Translations under genes and position numbers: made by a program | The notes under the pieces: generated by a model | What the model was told of the DNA's origin: nothing | Database searches by the model: none | What the model saw: only the letters and a program-made list of their open reading frames with translations | Assembly: GCA_029215795.1 (NCBI GenBank) | Contig: JARDYH010000001.1 | Span: forward strand, 297,358,654-297,422,653 | Length of the DNA: 64,000 nucleotides | Direction: 5' to 3' | From: Anniella stebbinsi | Taxonomy: Eukaryota; Chordata; Lepidosauria; Squamata; Anniellidae | In this document: piece by piece, positions 1-13,300 of the stretch | How positions within the stretch are numbered: the stretch's first letter is position 1 | Layout of the letters: each line of letters begins with the position of its first letter

Positions 1-155
1 CATATGAAACCTAGGAATGGTGACATTAAAAAACTTGTCTTTGTAGTACAGACAATGGAATGTATAGTATCCTTCCATGTACCCTGAAGTAGTGGCAAAC
101 GTAGTGCAGCTAGTATATTCATATACTCGACCTGGACTGATTATTGGAAATTCTC
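1..155 (-). CDS. FBXO3: FBXO3 exon 10, partial at window edge (ApaG domain)
   Basis: From acceptor ...ttcctacag the frame reads [20 protein letters not shown], then [20 protein letters not shown], and reaches PRFHM at base 1 with no donor yet seen. The exon continues to the left of the window. Confidence 0.95.
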
Positions 156-3100
156 CTGTAGGAACAAAGCGAGCAGAGACTTCAATTTTTAGAACCAAAT
201 ACACTTTTGCTAGAGTCAATTTATATATATGTTATGATAAACACACTTGTTTTAAAAATAGGCTGAAATGGGCCAGTTGTTTTTAAAGTAGCCTTGGGAC
301 CCCACGCTGGTTTCCTGACAAACATCAACTCCCTTGGTTGCTATTTGCTTCTGAAGGGGTGCAGTTTACTGCAAGTAGATCCTTCAGAGGCAAACAGCAG
401 CCAAGAGCAGACCATGTTCAACAGAAACCAGTGTGGTGCCCTCACCTCAAGTGGCAGCAAGTGCTAGACTAGTGCCCCAGAGCTACTTTTAAAAAATAAA
501 TAAAATAAAGTGGTCAGTTGAAGCACACTTAATTGAACATTTTAATCTAAAAACATTTCCGCAAATGGTCAAAATCTTAAAAGAACATTCCTTACCTACT
601 ACTCCAGGACCCTGAACTTCCTCCACATCACCTTTGGCATTAGTTATTCTCCAGTACCGGCTGTCTAGTTGACAAGCCTTCTCTGGAAGTGCATCTTTGG
701 ACATCTCAATTCTAACAAATTACACAAAGCACACATTTTAGTGAAGTGTCACCAACATAGGAAAGCACCAACATAAGCATTCAATTCTTAAAAATGCTAT
801 CCAGAATTTTTAACTGTTTTTAGGACTGAGAGGGGTGGTGGGGAGAATTGTCTGGTCGAAAATAGCAGCACTCATGTTTGCTACTTCAAAAGCCAGCCTA
901 GATGTGCACTGCAGTGTCAGAAGGAGAGGACAGAACAAAAGTCACACAAAAGATGAAATAACAGGCACTTTGCTGGTGTGCACTACTGTCTGTATATATT
1001 GCACTGTATTGCAATACAGGATAGAAGTGCTCAGCTTCTCAAATACATCCAAATAACCTTTCACAAAAGTTTATAGCCAGAAGGTTGCTATGTCTGTCAC
1101 AGATATCACAGCAAATATCCGACAGCTGTCTGTGATGCTTAGATTACATATATCACTCATTAGCAGGGGCAAAGAAGTCATGCTTTCCTCCTAAAACAGA
1201 TACAGCAATTTCACTAAAAGGGAAATTAAATTTCCCAGCACAAGAAATACTACCCTGAAGAGACACATTGGGATCGTGTGCAACTGTCATGCAATTTTTA
1301 CACAAGGAGAAAATCATCATTTGAAATGGTTCTTAGGTAAAGGAATATGGATTACAGAATGGTATAGAGGAGGGAGTTAAAAGCAGAGAACCAGGTTCAA
1401 GTTCTCAGTGCAGCATTGCAGAAAATCAACAAACATTTCCACATTTTCCTCTTAAAAACACAGAATTTATGATTTTGAGAAGATACACTAGTTTTCTGAA
1501 GAAGTTTACAATTTTACTCTGATCAAAGAAATCTTCAAGGCTTGACACTAACACATTGATGAAAATAACAAGTTATACTGTTCCTACCTGATTCTATAAG
1601 TAAAGAAATAGTGAGGTGGATGTACAGAACTGAGTTCAGGCAGAAAAGATGTGGAGACCGAGACAGTAATATCTCCTGTTGTTGCTACACAATCCTTATC
1701 GTGAATGTATCTAGCAAATGAAAAAGAAATAAAACTCTCTTGTCCAATATTTTAAGCAATACATATTGAAACACATTCTAGTATAAAAGCCAATATTTCA
1801 CATGAATACATTGTACACTTCAAACTGAGTCTGTATAAACACAGCTGTAAAACTATACCTATCCTTTCTGCTGTATTCAGATCAATACTCATATTTGATT
1901 ACCAAAGCTGATGCGTTAATTATACTCATCTTAAGTGCTATAATGGCCATTTCTTCACATTGGCTGCACCACAGTTAACTGTGAACTCAATGTTTTATTC
2001 TGATAAACCAACTGTTAGTCCACACATCACAAACATGTCACTTAAACCCAAAGAACTGGAAATCTATGTTTCTAAGAACAGCTATGGATCTCATCTAGCT
2101 AGCCAGACTGATAGCACAGGGTTATGCAAGCTGTATACTGTGCAACTGTCCTGTATAGCCTCACTGCATTATGATAATGTGATAGTAACACCTCTGCATT
2201 GGCTGACCATAAGCCTCAGATTTCAGAGCCTTATGGTCATCGTGATAGGATTGTGCCCTAAGAAACTCACATTTATTTTAGTTTTCATAAAAGTTACAGT
2301 ATTTATCATATTTATGAAGTTTACCGAGCAGTTCTATGTATGTTTACTCAGAGGTAAATATCAAAAGGTACCAATGATACATGGAAAAACTATTGTGGTA
2401 AGTGACACCAATTTATGACATACTGAACAATTACTGTGAACATCTAGATACAATAAATGCCAGACAGTCCAAATGGTATACATAACAGCGTTAAGATCCA
2501 AATGGCACACACAACGGCGTAGGATAACAGTTACTCCAGATATTTATAGCTGTTTCGTTTCTTCATCAGATCTCTCTTAAATTGTAGGCAGCTGGTCTTA
2601 AACTTCCAGTGGGTCATAAACTTCCTTCTATTAGGGGAACAAGAAATTGTACATACGCTGATTTGTGTTTTCCCTCTAATGAGTATCAAATCTCCCCCAG
2701 ACAGGTCAGACAGAAAAACCAAAGCTGCCTGACCTCGCTGGGGGAGTTTTGACACTCATTAGAAGGAAAACACAAATCAGCGTATGTACAATTTCTTGTT
2801 CCCCTAATAGAAGGAAGTTTATGACCCAGTGGTTTAAAGTGTTGTGTGGAGGGGTGAGTGGGTTAATGGCGTGTGGTGAGTGGGTTAAAACACAAGCCCA
2901 TAGAGGCAGGTGGCAAGAGCGACCAAAGCAGCGGCTGCCACTCTGCTACAACTGGTGCAACTTGCAGAGGCTGCTGGGATAGAACTGGGAAGACCGAGGG
3001 AGGGTGGGGAGTGGGGTGGGGGCTGTGTCAGTCAAATGCTGGTTGACTAATAGCCCACTCAACGCCAGCCACAACCACCCACAGTTGTGTAGGAATATGT

Positions 3101-6100
3101 TGTGTGGGGAGTACCCACAAAATAACCAAGTGTGAATTGGCCACTCAACCCACCATTGACTAATGTGTTGTCCGAATGCAGCCCCTGTATGCTCCTGTCA
3201 TAAATATAGCAGCATCCTCTATGTGTGTGGTGGACAACATGCAGCTCACGAGCAACATGCATCCCCCTCATTGATTTTGCAGCCCCTGCTGATCTTACCA
3301 CTGAATTTGTCATGGAGGCAGCAAAAGCCCCCCCAGCAATTTTTCAACAAAAGAAGAACCTATAGATCAGGTACTGTAGACTAAAGGCAGAATACCTGAA
3401 AATCTGGTCTCTGATGATGGGATAGCCACCTGTTACTACGTTGTTTACGTAGGAAGTAAACCATTCCAAATAGGAGCTACCTAAATATCAAATATGGAGA
3501 AAAATTTTACAAGAAAAATAAAAGGTCAGTCAACTGATTAGAAATGCTATTTGAAAAGTCAGACCGAGTGGAGTAGGCAAAAAATATTATTACCACATCT
3601 ATTCTTATTCTTATTTATTACATTTATATACTGCCCCATAGCCGAAGCTCTCTGGGCGATTTACAAAAATTAAAACTTTGGACATTAAAAATCAATATAC
3701 AAAATTTAAAAACATAAAAACAAACAACATATAAAAACAGTGTACATTTAAAACAGCTGCAAACTCTCAGCCAGGCCTAAATATAGGTCTGGGGTCAACT
3801 CAGTATATGAAGTTAAATGCCTGGGAGAAGAGGGAAGTCTTGACCTGGTGCCGAAAAGATAACAATGTTGGCGCCAGGCATCTAATACAAAATGGTGTGT
3901 GTATCAGTAGGGCAGTAAAATGGGGGCACCACAAAGTAGGAGCTTCTACATAATTTGTGGAGTCTGAGAAAATATTAGTTTGTAAATTAAGAAAAAAAAA
4001 ACAATGGCTTAGCCAGGACTGAGCATGCTCAAGGAATTACAGAATATTGAGGGGATTGAGTGTCACAGGTGTGTAACAGAATAGTGGGGGGTGGGGTGGA
4101 AATTGTCATCCTTGAGCCCCTTAACAGCTTATAGTACCTGGGGGGGGGGGCAGGGGCAGTACTACAACACCAATTCCTCCCATCCTGTCCAGGTGCAGCA
4201 AGCCAGTGGTAGGGAATCTGTGGCCTTCCAGATGCTGGTGGGCATTATCCCATGATGGCTGGAGCTGATGATAGCAGGGTGTCCAAGACTATATGAAGGG
4301 CTACAGACTCCCCACCCCTGTTGTAAGTCTGAAAGGCACTGGTTGTGTTCACAGATAGCAATAAGCTAGGATTCCTGGTGTATCCTGGCTTAATGTGACC
4401 AAGGAAAGTGCTGGTGCACACAGCCCTAGCAACTTCACCTCCAACTCAGAAGAGGGAATTTTGAAGTAGAGAAGGGAAGTAAAGAGAATGGAGTTCTTAA
4501 CTCTTCTCTTCCCACTACTTCTCTCAAAAAACATACCCCCCCCTCTGGCAGCTGCTTTTAGCTTACTAGCATTCTGAATCCATATTATCATGCAAATACA
4601 GATCTGGAATTCTTGGGAACTCCCACATCCAGATCCGGGAGTTTCAAGGGAAGTGGACTGGCATAATAATGGTTAAGCATTACCCTGCTTCCACTTTTCT
4701 TCTCTGCTTTTAAACCTCCCCTTCCTGCACTTTACACAGGAGCTGGTGCCTTCCGAGCTTCTTACATGTTACTGCAATTTAAGGTATAGTTTGTCTTCTA
4801 ATGGGCAAGAGATCTAATATAAACAAATACTGCATATTAAAGGAACTTGCAGCAGTACACAAAGTTCTAGATGTGGTAGTATTGCAATTCAACTTGTCTT
4901 CTTTAAAATGTTTCCCATTCAAGTTCCAAAGTGCTTTTACCTGTAATGAACATATCAATTGCTGAGGGATTACGGGCCATTTGATCCTTTAAAAAGAAAA
5001 AAAAGAAAGAGAACGTTATTTGAAACCTAAAAGGTTAGATTTTCACAAGGTAGGATTTGCACTATACATTATTGAAACTTCTATCAAGGTTTTGCAGGAT
5101 AATTTTAGTCATGGCCTCTCCTACAATAGTAACAAAAAAGCAGAATTTCAGATGTCACTTATGTACGGCAGTTTGCGATACCAACTCAGGTTTATAAACA
5201 TTTGGTAGACAACCCCAAACTTGAAAATGCAAGGTGCTTCCAAACAGAGGGATTGTAGAATGAAGTATCACATTGTGCAACTATTATGAAGTCATTAGGA
5301 GTACCATGTGATTTTTAGAAATGATTGTTCACTTAATTCTAGTCCAAAATAAATTATGACATCCTAAAATCTTTTAGGATATGTCTTTTTATTTTAAGGT
5401 TTATTCTTAGCAAGAAACACAGAGCACTCTGTTACCTTAATTAAAAAAATACTACTGAATTGTACAGATTGTTAAAGGTAGTTTTACAGGTAGTTTTACA
5501 TTCATTTTTAGGATTTAAGTAGTTAAGCCCCAAACTAGACAGTTTATAAAAAAGGAGGAAAACTAAAGGCCTCAGTATTTCACAGATGAAGAGAAGTTGT
5601 ACTACAATATGTTTGGGAAATGGAAGCTTGGTTTCCAGGCCAACAGGAATGATTTTGCAAACCAGAAGAGAGGTTCCCCCATCCACCTGAACAACCTGAA
5701 ATGTAAAAACCAAGGTTGTGCTGTGTGTCACACCAATAATACGGTGCTACAGTGTCCCCACCCCCTGCCAATGCATTACTAAACAATGTCTTACTATTAT
5801 TTCACAGTGTAAGCTAGGTAAGCTCTTAACTCAGCAGGAGAGTTTCTACATCCTGCAAGTTGGTTATCAAGACCACAGTCAAAGAAAGAATTATGCATAT
5901 AACTTTAAACATTTCCAAGAATATGAACTCTTAATGACAAATCAGGGAAAATCCAAAGTTATATCATCAAATATTAGGGACCTGAATCCAAAGCTTGTCA
6001 GTCTAATTCTAATCAATATGCAATCATCCCATTCCCAGCTTTGACTAGCAACCTCCCTGCCTTTTTACTAATGGCATCTCTTGGCTGTATATCCTGTTGC

Positions 6101-7279
6101 GTGAGATTTTATTCCCATAGTCTAATCAATCTTCCACTTCCCTCATAGCAATTACAGCCACTGCTACCATTGCAAGCTTAGCCCTTCTCCTTCGTCATTT
6201 AGAATACTTGAGCATTCCTGTGACCTTTTGCCAATGATGGGAAGGGGCTCACAGATGAAAGACAGCTGACTTTAAAGATTCTACACACAGAGTCTGGTTG
6301 TGCCTACCATATACTGCATCAATTTCATCTACTGAAGCAGGTGAGCAGCATTAGTGTTGTCTAAAGGATCTATTTACAAGTCTTTCTTACTGGACATTGG
6401 TAGAAGATCTCATAATTATTGCGACCCTCCACGCTCTCCAGAGCCATGTACTGACTCAATCCAGTGTGAATGCAAAAGGTTAGGGGGAGGCATTGTTTCA
6501 GTCCCAGACGCTGCTGAAAACCACCAGCTGCCGTGTCAATGTCCAACAAATCCTCAGATCGATAGTGATTGGAAAGTGCCATACTCCCCATCAACCTTCG
6601 CATCAACCAAAAAGAAAGAAAGAAAAGATTTTTTTTTAAAAAAAAAATATAAGAAAAGTAACAGGGTCAATAAGTTAAGCAATAAATTTAAAATATGTAC
6701 ACCCATCTGTAGACAGTTGACTACTAAGAAGCAATTACATTTAACTTAAACTTCTCACCCTGGAACTACTAGCTTCTGTCCATTATGGATCCGAAATGAA
6801 CATCGATAGTCATCAGGGAGTTTGCAACCAATTTGTGCTTCCACAGCGTCCAGATCTTCTTCTCGAACACTCTCTGTGAGCATTCAAAAACTACATGTTT
6901 TAGCAGATATCTTCAGATCATATAAACAATGCATGTTGCGTTGAATGATTTAAGCCCCAATGCTAAAACTCTTCAGCAAGCCCCATTCCAGTCAGCAGAT
7001 CTGAAAACCGTGTTTAGGATCATAAAACTGTACAGGTAAGTCAACGTTTTAAAAAAAGAAATGTGAGTAGAACTAGTGGCTCAAGATCTCAAATGAACCA
7101 TACCTTTCAATGAACTAATCATCCGAGGGCAGCGCTGCAACAAATATTTTTCCAGATCATCCCAGGCTTTTTTAAGTGTAGCATAATACTGAATATACCT
7201 TCCTATGTCAGCATACATATCTGTAAATATTGCCTTCCAGGTCTTACTCCTCCGAGATTTCTCAGCTCTAGAAAGACAA

Positions 7280-7320
<41 letters not shown>

Positions 7321-10300
7321 TTTTAAAGTAGTAAACAACAGAAAGAACATAATATATAAGCATGTTTTGCACTCTAAGCCCCCCTCCAGTCATTTCATTA
7401 ATTTTCAATTTTGGAGGTGGAAATTCTAGGTCATAGTTTCCTAAAGTAAGAAAATCAACCTTCATTTAAGCAACAATAACAACACTATCACCACCACTTA
7501 GGCTGCAATCCTAATGAATCTAGTGAGGTATCCAGAGCACAGGCTTGTCCTGTTTTCTTGGATGAGTTTCAGTTGGTGCAGCTCGAGGATGTTGACAAGG
7601 TGCTTGGACAGGTTCGTGCAACCACTTCCATATTGGATCCTTGCCCCTCTTGGCTAATAAAAGCTAGCAGGGATGGAACAACTGGCTGGGCCAGGGAAGT
7701 GATTAATGCCTCTTTGCAAGAGGGAGTGGTCCCAGGCCTCCTGAAAGAGGCGGCAGTGAGACCACTCCTAAAGAAATCTTCCCTGGACCCTGAAAATCTG
7801 AATAACTACAGGCCAGTAGCAAATGTTCCATTCCTGGGCAAGGTCCTGGAGCGGGTGGTTGCGAGCCAGCTCCAGGCACTCTTGGATGAGACTGATTATC
7901 TGGATCCATTTCAGTCGGGTTTCAGGCCTGGTTTTGGTACGGAAACAGCCTTGGTCGCCCTGTATGATGACCTATGTTGGGAGAAAGACAGGGGGAGTGT
8001 GACTCTGTTGATTCTCCTTGATCTCTCAGCGGCTTTCGATACCATCGACCATGGTATCCTTCTGGGACGACTGGCTGAGTTGGGAGTGGGAGGCACTGCA
8101 TTGCAGTGGTTCCGCTCCTACTTGGTGGGTCGGCTCCAGAAGGTGGTGCTTGGGGAACATTGCTCGGCCCCGTGGATTCTCCAGTATGGGGTTCCGCAGG
8201 GGTCAGTTTTGTCCCCCATGCTGTTCAATATCTACATGAAACTGTTGAGTGCAGTCATCCGGAGTTTTGGAGTGTGTTGTCATCAGTACGCTGATGACAC
8301 GCAGCTCTATTTCTCCTTTTCATCTTCATCAGGTGAGGCTGTGGATGTGCTGAACCAGTGCCTGGCTGCGATAATGGACTGGATGAGGGCTAATAAACTG
8401 AAACTCAATCCAGACAAGACTGAGACGCTGTTGGTGGGTGGTTCCGCTGACCGGATGGAGGGTGTTCAACCTGTTCTGGATGGGGTTGCACTCCCCTTGA
8501 AGGAGCGGGTTCGTAGCTTGGGGGTTCTCCTAGAACCATCTCTGTCACTTGAGGCGCAGGTGGCCTCAGTGGCACGGAGTGCCTTCTACCAACTTCGGTT
8601 GGTGGCCCAGCTACGTCCCTATCTGGACAGGGATAACCTGGCTTCAGTTGTCCATGCTCTGGTAACCTCCAAGTTAGATTACTGCAATGCACTCTACGTG
8701 GGGCTGCCTTTGAAGGTGGTTCAGAAGCTGCAGCTTGTGCAAAATGCAGCGGCCAGATTGATAACTGGAACCAGTAGGTTAGAACATATAAGACCTACTC
8801 TGGCCCGCTTGCATTGGCTGCCTGTATGTTTCCGAGCCCGGTTCAAGGTGCTGGTTTTAACCTATAAAGCCTTACACGGCTTGGGACCACAATACCTGAT
8901 GGAACGCCTTTCCCGACATGAACCTACCCGAACACTACGTTCAACATCTAAGGCCCTCCTCCGAGTGCCTCCTCCGAGGGAAGCTCGGAGGTCGGCAACA
9001 AGAGAGAGGGCCTTCTCTGTGGTGGCTCCCCAATTGTGGAACGATCTCCCCGACGAGGCCCGCCTGGCGCCAACATTGTTATCTTTTCGGTGCCAGGTTA
9101 AGACTTTCCTCTTCTCTCAGGCATTTGGCAATATCTGAGGAGCCTGGGTCTGTTTAGTTTTGTTTTTGTAGTGTTTTTTTTTTTTTTTGAAGTGTTGAAG
9201 TGGTTTTTAAATGTACAGATTGTGCGTATGTTGTATGTTTTTGCTGTTTTAATTTTTGTATATTGTTTTTAATTGTTTTTAATCCTATGTAAACCGCCCA
9301 GAGAGCTTCGGCTATGGGGCGGTATACAAATGTAATAAATAAATAAATAAATAAATATTAGCACTTACTTAGGAGTAAGCCACACTGAGTGCAATTGTAC
9401 TTACTTCTGAGTAGACATATATAGAGCACTCCTTTGGTCCTTAGACAGTATCCCATGGGCTATAGGAGTGTTCAGAAAAAAACCCTCCAGTCTGTAGACA
9501 GAGAGCTACAACCACGGAAGGTTTTTTTTAATGGCACCTAGCTCTTCCCAGCTGCAGGGGTGAGTTCTACAGTGGCTTCCTCTATGAGGTCAAACCTCTG
9601 ACTTTAAAAAGTGGGGAAACTGAGTGCTCTGAAGGCATTCTGAAGGGAAAGAATGGATCATAGGCCCTCTCAACTCCCAGTAAATATTTAGAACATATTT
9701 AAATATTACTTCCATTGTCAGCAATGGGAGGGAGTAAGTTTTCTTCCATCCAGACAGGAGAAAAATACTTGAAGCTCCACCTCCCTCCTGACAATAGCTG
9801 ACAGGGCATTAGAAGGAGTGGAGCCTCTGATATCAAAGGTACCACTCTGAGAGTATAGGATCACTTTCTTAGGGTACAATCCAGCCAATGTTAATCACTT
9901 TATTCCCATTGAATTCAGTGGAGCAGATTTAAATTTATGTTTAACTTCCTATTAAAACAAATCAATTGGACTTAAGTGTTGAAATTTAGCTGTATTATGC
10001 CCTTATAAATACAATTCCTTTTGAATAATCTGTACAAAACTTAAAATAAAGTGGAAGCATGATTAGCACAATGAGTACAGAAACAAAAACAGAAGGAACC
10101 TTACATGATTTTACAAAAGAGAAAGCAAAATGCCACCCTGATAATTTGCTGACCATGTAAGAATTCATGGTAGAAGATATCACATAGACAGTGAAATCTC
10201 TGACAAGATGTGAATGAATAATGCTTAGTCAGAGAAATGTGGGCTTGGTCAGAAAAAAGTACTGCTATGTGAATTTTTAATTTTTAAAAATCATTGTGTA

Positions 10301-13300
10301 ACAAATTGAGCAGCAATTATTCTGAATTTCCCACCCAAACTGCAGCATCTCATTTTTGCATAATCTATCACTGTGGTATAGCTGTCACACGCCAAAAGCC
10401 CATTCATGCAGCCTTGAACCCATGCCAGCTTTTTGGGTGATTCCAATCAGATGCAGATCCAGACAAAGTTCAGTATGAACACGACAGACAAAAACACACA
10501 CATCACTGGTTCAAGCCACGGAAATGCTGCTGCAAGGTAGCATGGCTGAAAATTGCAACTGCAGACTCAAGGAGTTATATAAATATGCCTAACTTCAGCC
10601 TAGCATTGCATACTGGCATGCAGTGTGCGTCATTTTGGAGACCCCAGTAACTTATTGTTAGTGGGCAACAAAGAAATGCTGTTGTTATTGTTGTTTAGAT
10701 ATTCTGTTGGATCAAGATCCCAGAAGTTTGACATGTGGTTAAAGTACCCAATTTCAGAAACAAGAATACTTTATAAACTAGCCTTTCAAATCACAAATAA
10801 GTGGATAATGGTGTATTACATTAGAGCAAGAAAAAAGACAGTTCAAACTATATATTTCTAATCAAGTTACTTTCTATGGTATGGTTTAGAGTGCTGAAAA
10901 GACTGGCCCAAATGTTTTACATTTGCTAAAATTTCAAAAAATTGTACAAAAATGAGAAGTCAATCTAAATTGGCCTGTTACACCATTCGCCTTACTGTGT
11001 GTATATGAGATGTTAGGTCCCATTAAAACTAAGGGATAGAAATAGTGCATCAATTGTTATAGAAGTAGAGTGCCCTAGGGACCATAGGATTGTTTGGAGC
11101 CCCTCTCCCATGGCCATAGACACTTCTATGGCACTGGGAGGGGGATTCCGAGTTCCACTCCCCTGTCCCCTCACAGATGCCGAGGAAAGAACTGTGCCGG
11201 TTGCTTCCCAGGGTCACAAATGAGGGGAGAGGCCAAAAATCCTATGACCTATCCAGCTTCAGCCCAGCCTCTGGCAGTGTATCTTCTCTAAATGGGCTCA
11301 AAGGCCTGTCCAGAAGAAAAATTTGTAAAAGGAAGATGGAGAGGTGAGAATCGCATCCGTGGCTCCTCTTGCCCTGCTGGCAGCAACCTGGAAGGGCATA
11401 GGACACCCGGAGGCTTCAGAGATTGGCGGACTCCTTCTAAGAAGAGCACAATCCTATGGACTCTAAAAGTTAAACTGGACTTGGGTTGGATAGCCCTTCA
11501 AATAGACAATTGTCCTCTGTAAAGAGGGATACATGGCTACCCTGTCAGCAAGAAAACCATTTTTGATCCTCTGAAAATCAAACACTATCTATACTTACTC
11601 AGACAAAAGCCAGTATTTCTTACAGTGCCTCCTCCACAGCGGATCATGACTCGAAAGTTGGTTTAATCTACGACTTACGTAACAGCAGCTGTAAATACAG
11701 AGTCAATTTAAATTTGTGTTCCAATCATAATAAAACAGGTACATTACTTATTATACTTGCACCATGAAAGATGAAGCTGAAGAACTTTGTTTTACAAATT
11801 AGAAATGAGTCATTATTTTACAGATATCTTTAATACTAATTTGTCTAAATGGACATGTACTCGAGCTGAATACATCACCTGTGCAGTTCAAGCTTTGTAA
11901 GTGATGTAATCTGGTATTTAAGAATCAACTGTATGAGCAATCATGCCAGCTTATATAAAGTGTAATAAGTGACTTAAGAGACTTTGTTCTACTCTAGAAA
12001 AATATTTCAGCCAGTTTATCATGGGTCCCTAAATACCGCCAACTTGTTTTTCAAGTATCATTGACACCTCCAAAAAATGAATGTCAATTTGCATGTATGC
12101 AATTTGCAGCAGAATATATCACCCCACAGTATCAGATCACATCAATGTGCACAGACAACTTGTTATTCATATAATGTTTATATCATTATTATACCCAAAC
12201 ACCAATAAACAAAAAAACACAAGTGAAAGTTTAGAGAAACTCTGCCTAAAGAAATCCAGTGTACAAGACCTATTGAGGATACCTTCTCCATTTTTAACAT
12301 TTATAAAAACACTTATGTAACATTGAGTGCCTCAGTAAATTTATCAGTTAATGATACAGAATCCAATGCAACTTTAAAGATACCCAATTTTGACATGGGA
12401 TATAGTCCCACAATGTGATCCTACTTGAAGGAGATTTCAGTCAGGATGAAACTGGCAGTAAGCATTAAATATATTTTGTAAAATTTGATTTTGTTTCCTT
12501 TTTGTTGCAGTACTACCTGACACAGATCAATTGTTAAAGATGGGACTATTTTGTCATCTTCTATGATAAAGCAGGAATATTAAGCTTCTTTTTTTGTTTT
12601 GTTTTACCCGATTCATGGGAGAGCAAGGAGGGTTTTTCCCCACAGTGTTTTGGTTAGAGACAATTTGGGAGTCCTGTGAATAATGTATGGCCTATTTCTT
12701 CAGGCTTTATTTGGATTTTTTTTTAATAAAAGCAAGTTTTTTTGGTAACTTCTGCTTTCTAGGTTTTATGAACCTATGTTAGTTTTCGTCTTGTTTTAAT
12801 AACATTTTACTTTATATAAAATCTCTGTACTTGTTCATCATTTTGGATACACTATTTGTGTGTACTACAGGTTCCCCCCCATTAAACATTATATAAGATT
12901 TGGGTGTCTTTTTCTTATTTTACATTTTTGATATTTCTCTACTTCAATAAATCTCTTCTTAACATATTAATTTTTGCAAATTTAAAAATTGTTCAAATTA
13001 TAACTATTATTTTACATGTTGGTATTCATTCAAACTCTCTTTATCTTGAAATAAATCCAGCAGACTTTCATAGTATGACAGTATGTTTATTATTTATACA
13101 GACTTAAATAATGCACCTTCCAACTCAATGTTATGCATAACCTACATTTTGTTATTATCATCCATATGGTTTCTTTCTATCATTGTAGTTAATAAACTAT
13201 TTCTGCATCCATTTCTTTCAGGAGTACATTCTCTATCTTATCCATTTTTGGGCTTCCTGAAAATACTATTATGAATAACTATGCATAGGCTATACTGTTT

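Noticed and set aside
1960..2418. 152-codon open frame on the plus strand
   Set aside because: It lies antisense in an FBXO3 intron, has no recognisable domain, and its composition is that of AT-rich intron DNA.
8405..8692. Antisense open frame inside the LINE (also 59559-59846)
   Set aside because: A shadow of the RT gene in both copies; it persists only because the two copies are nearly identical.
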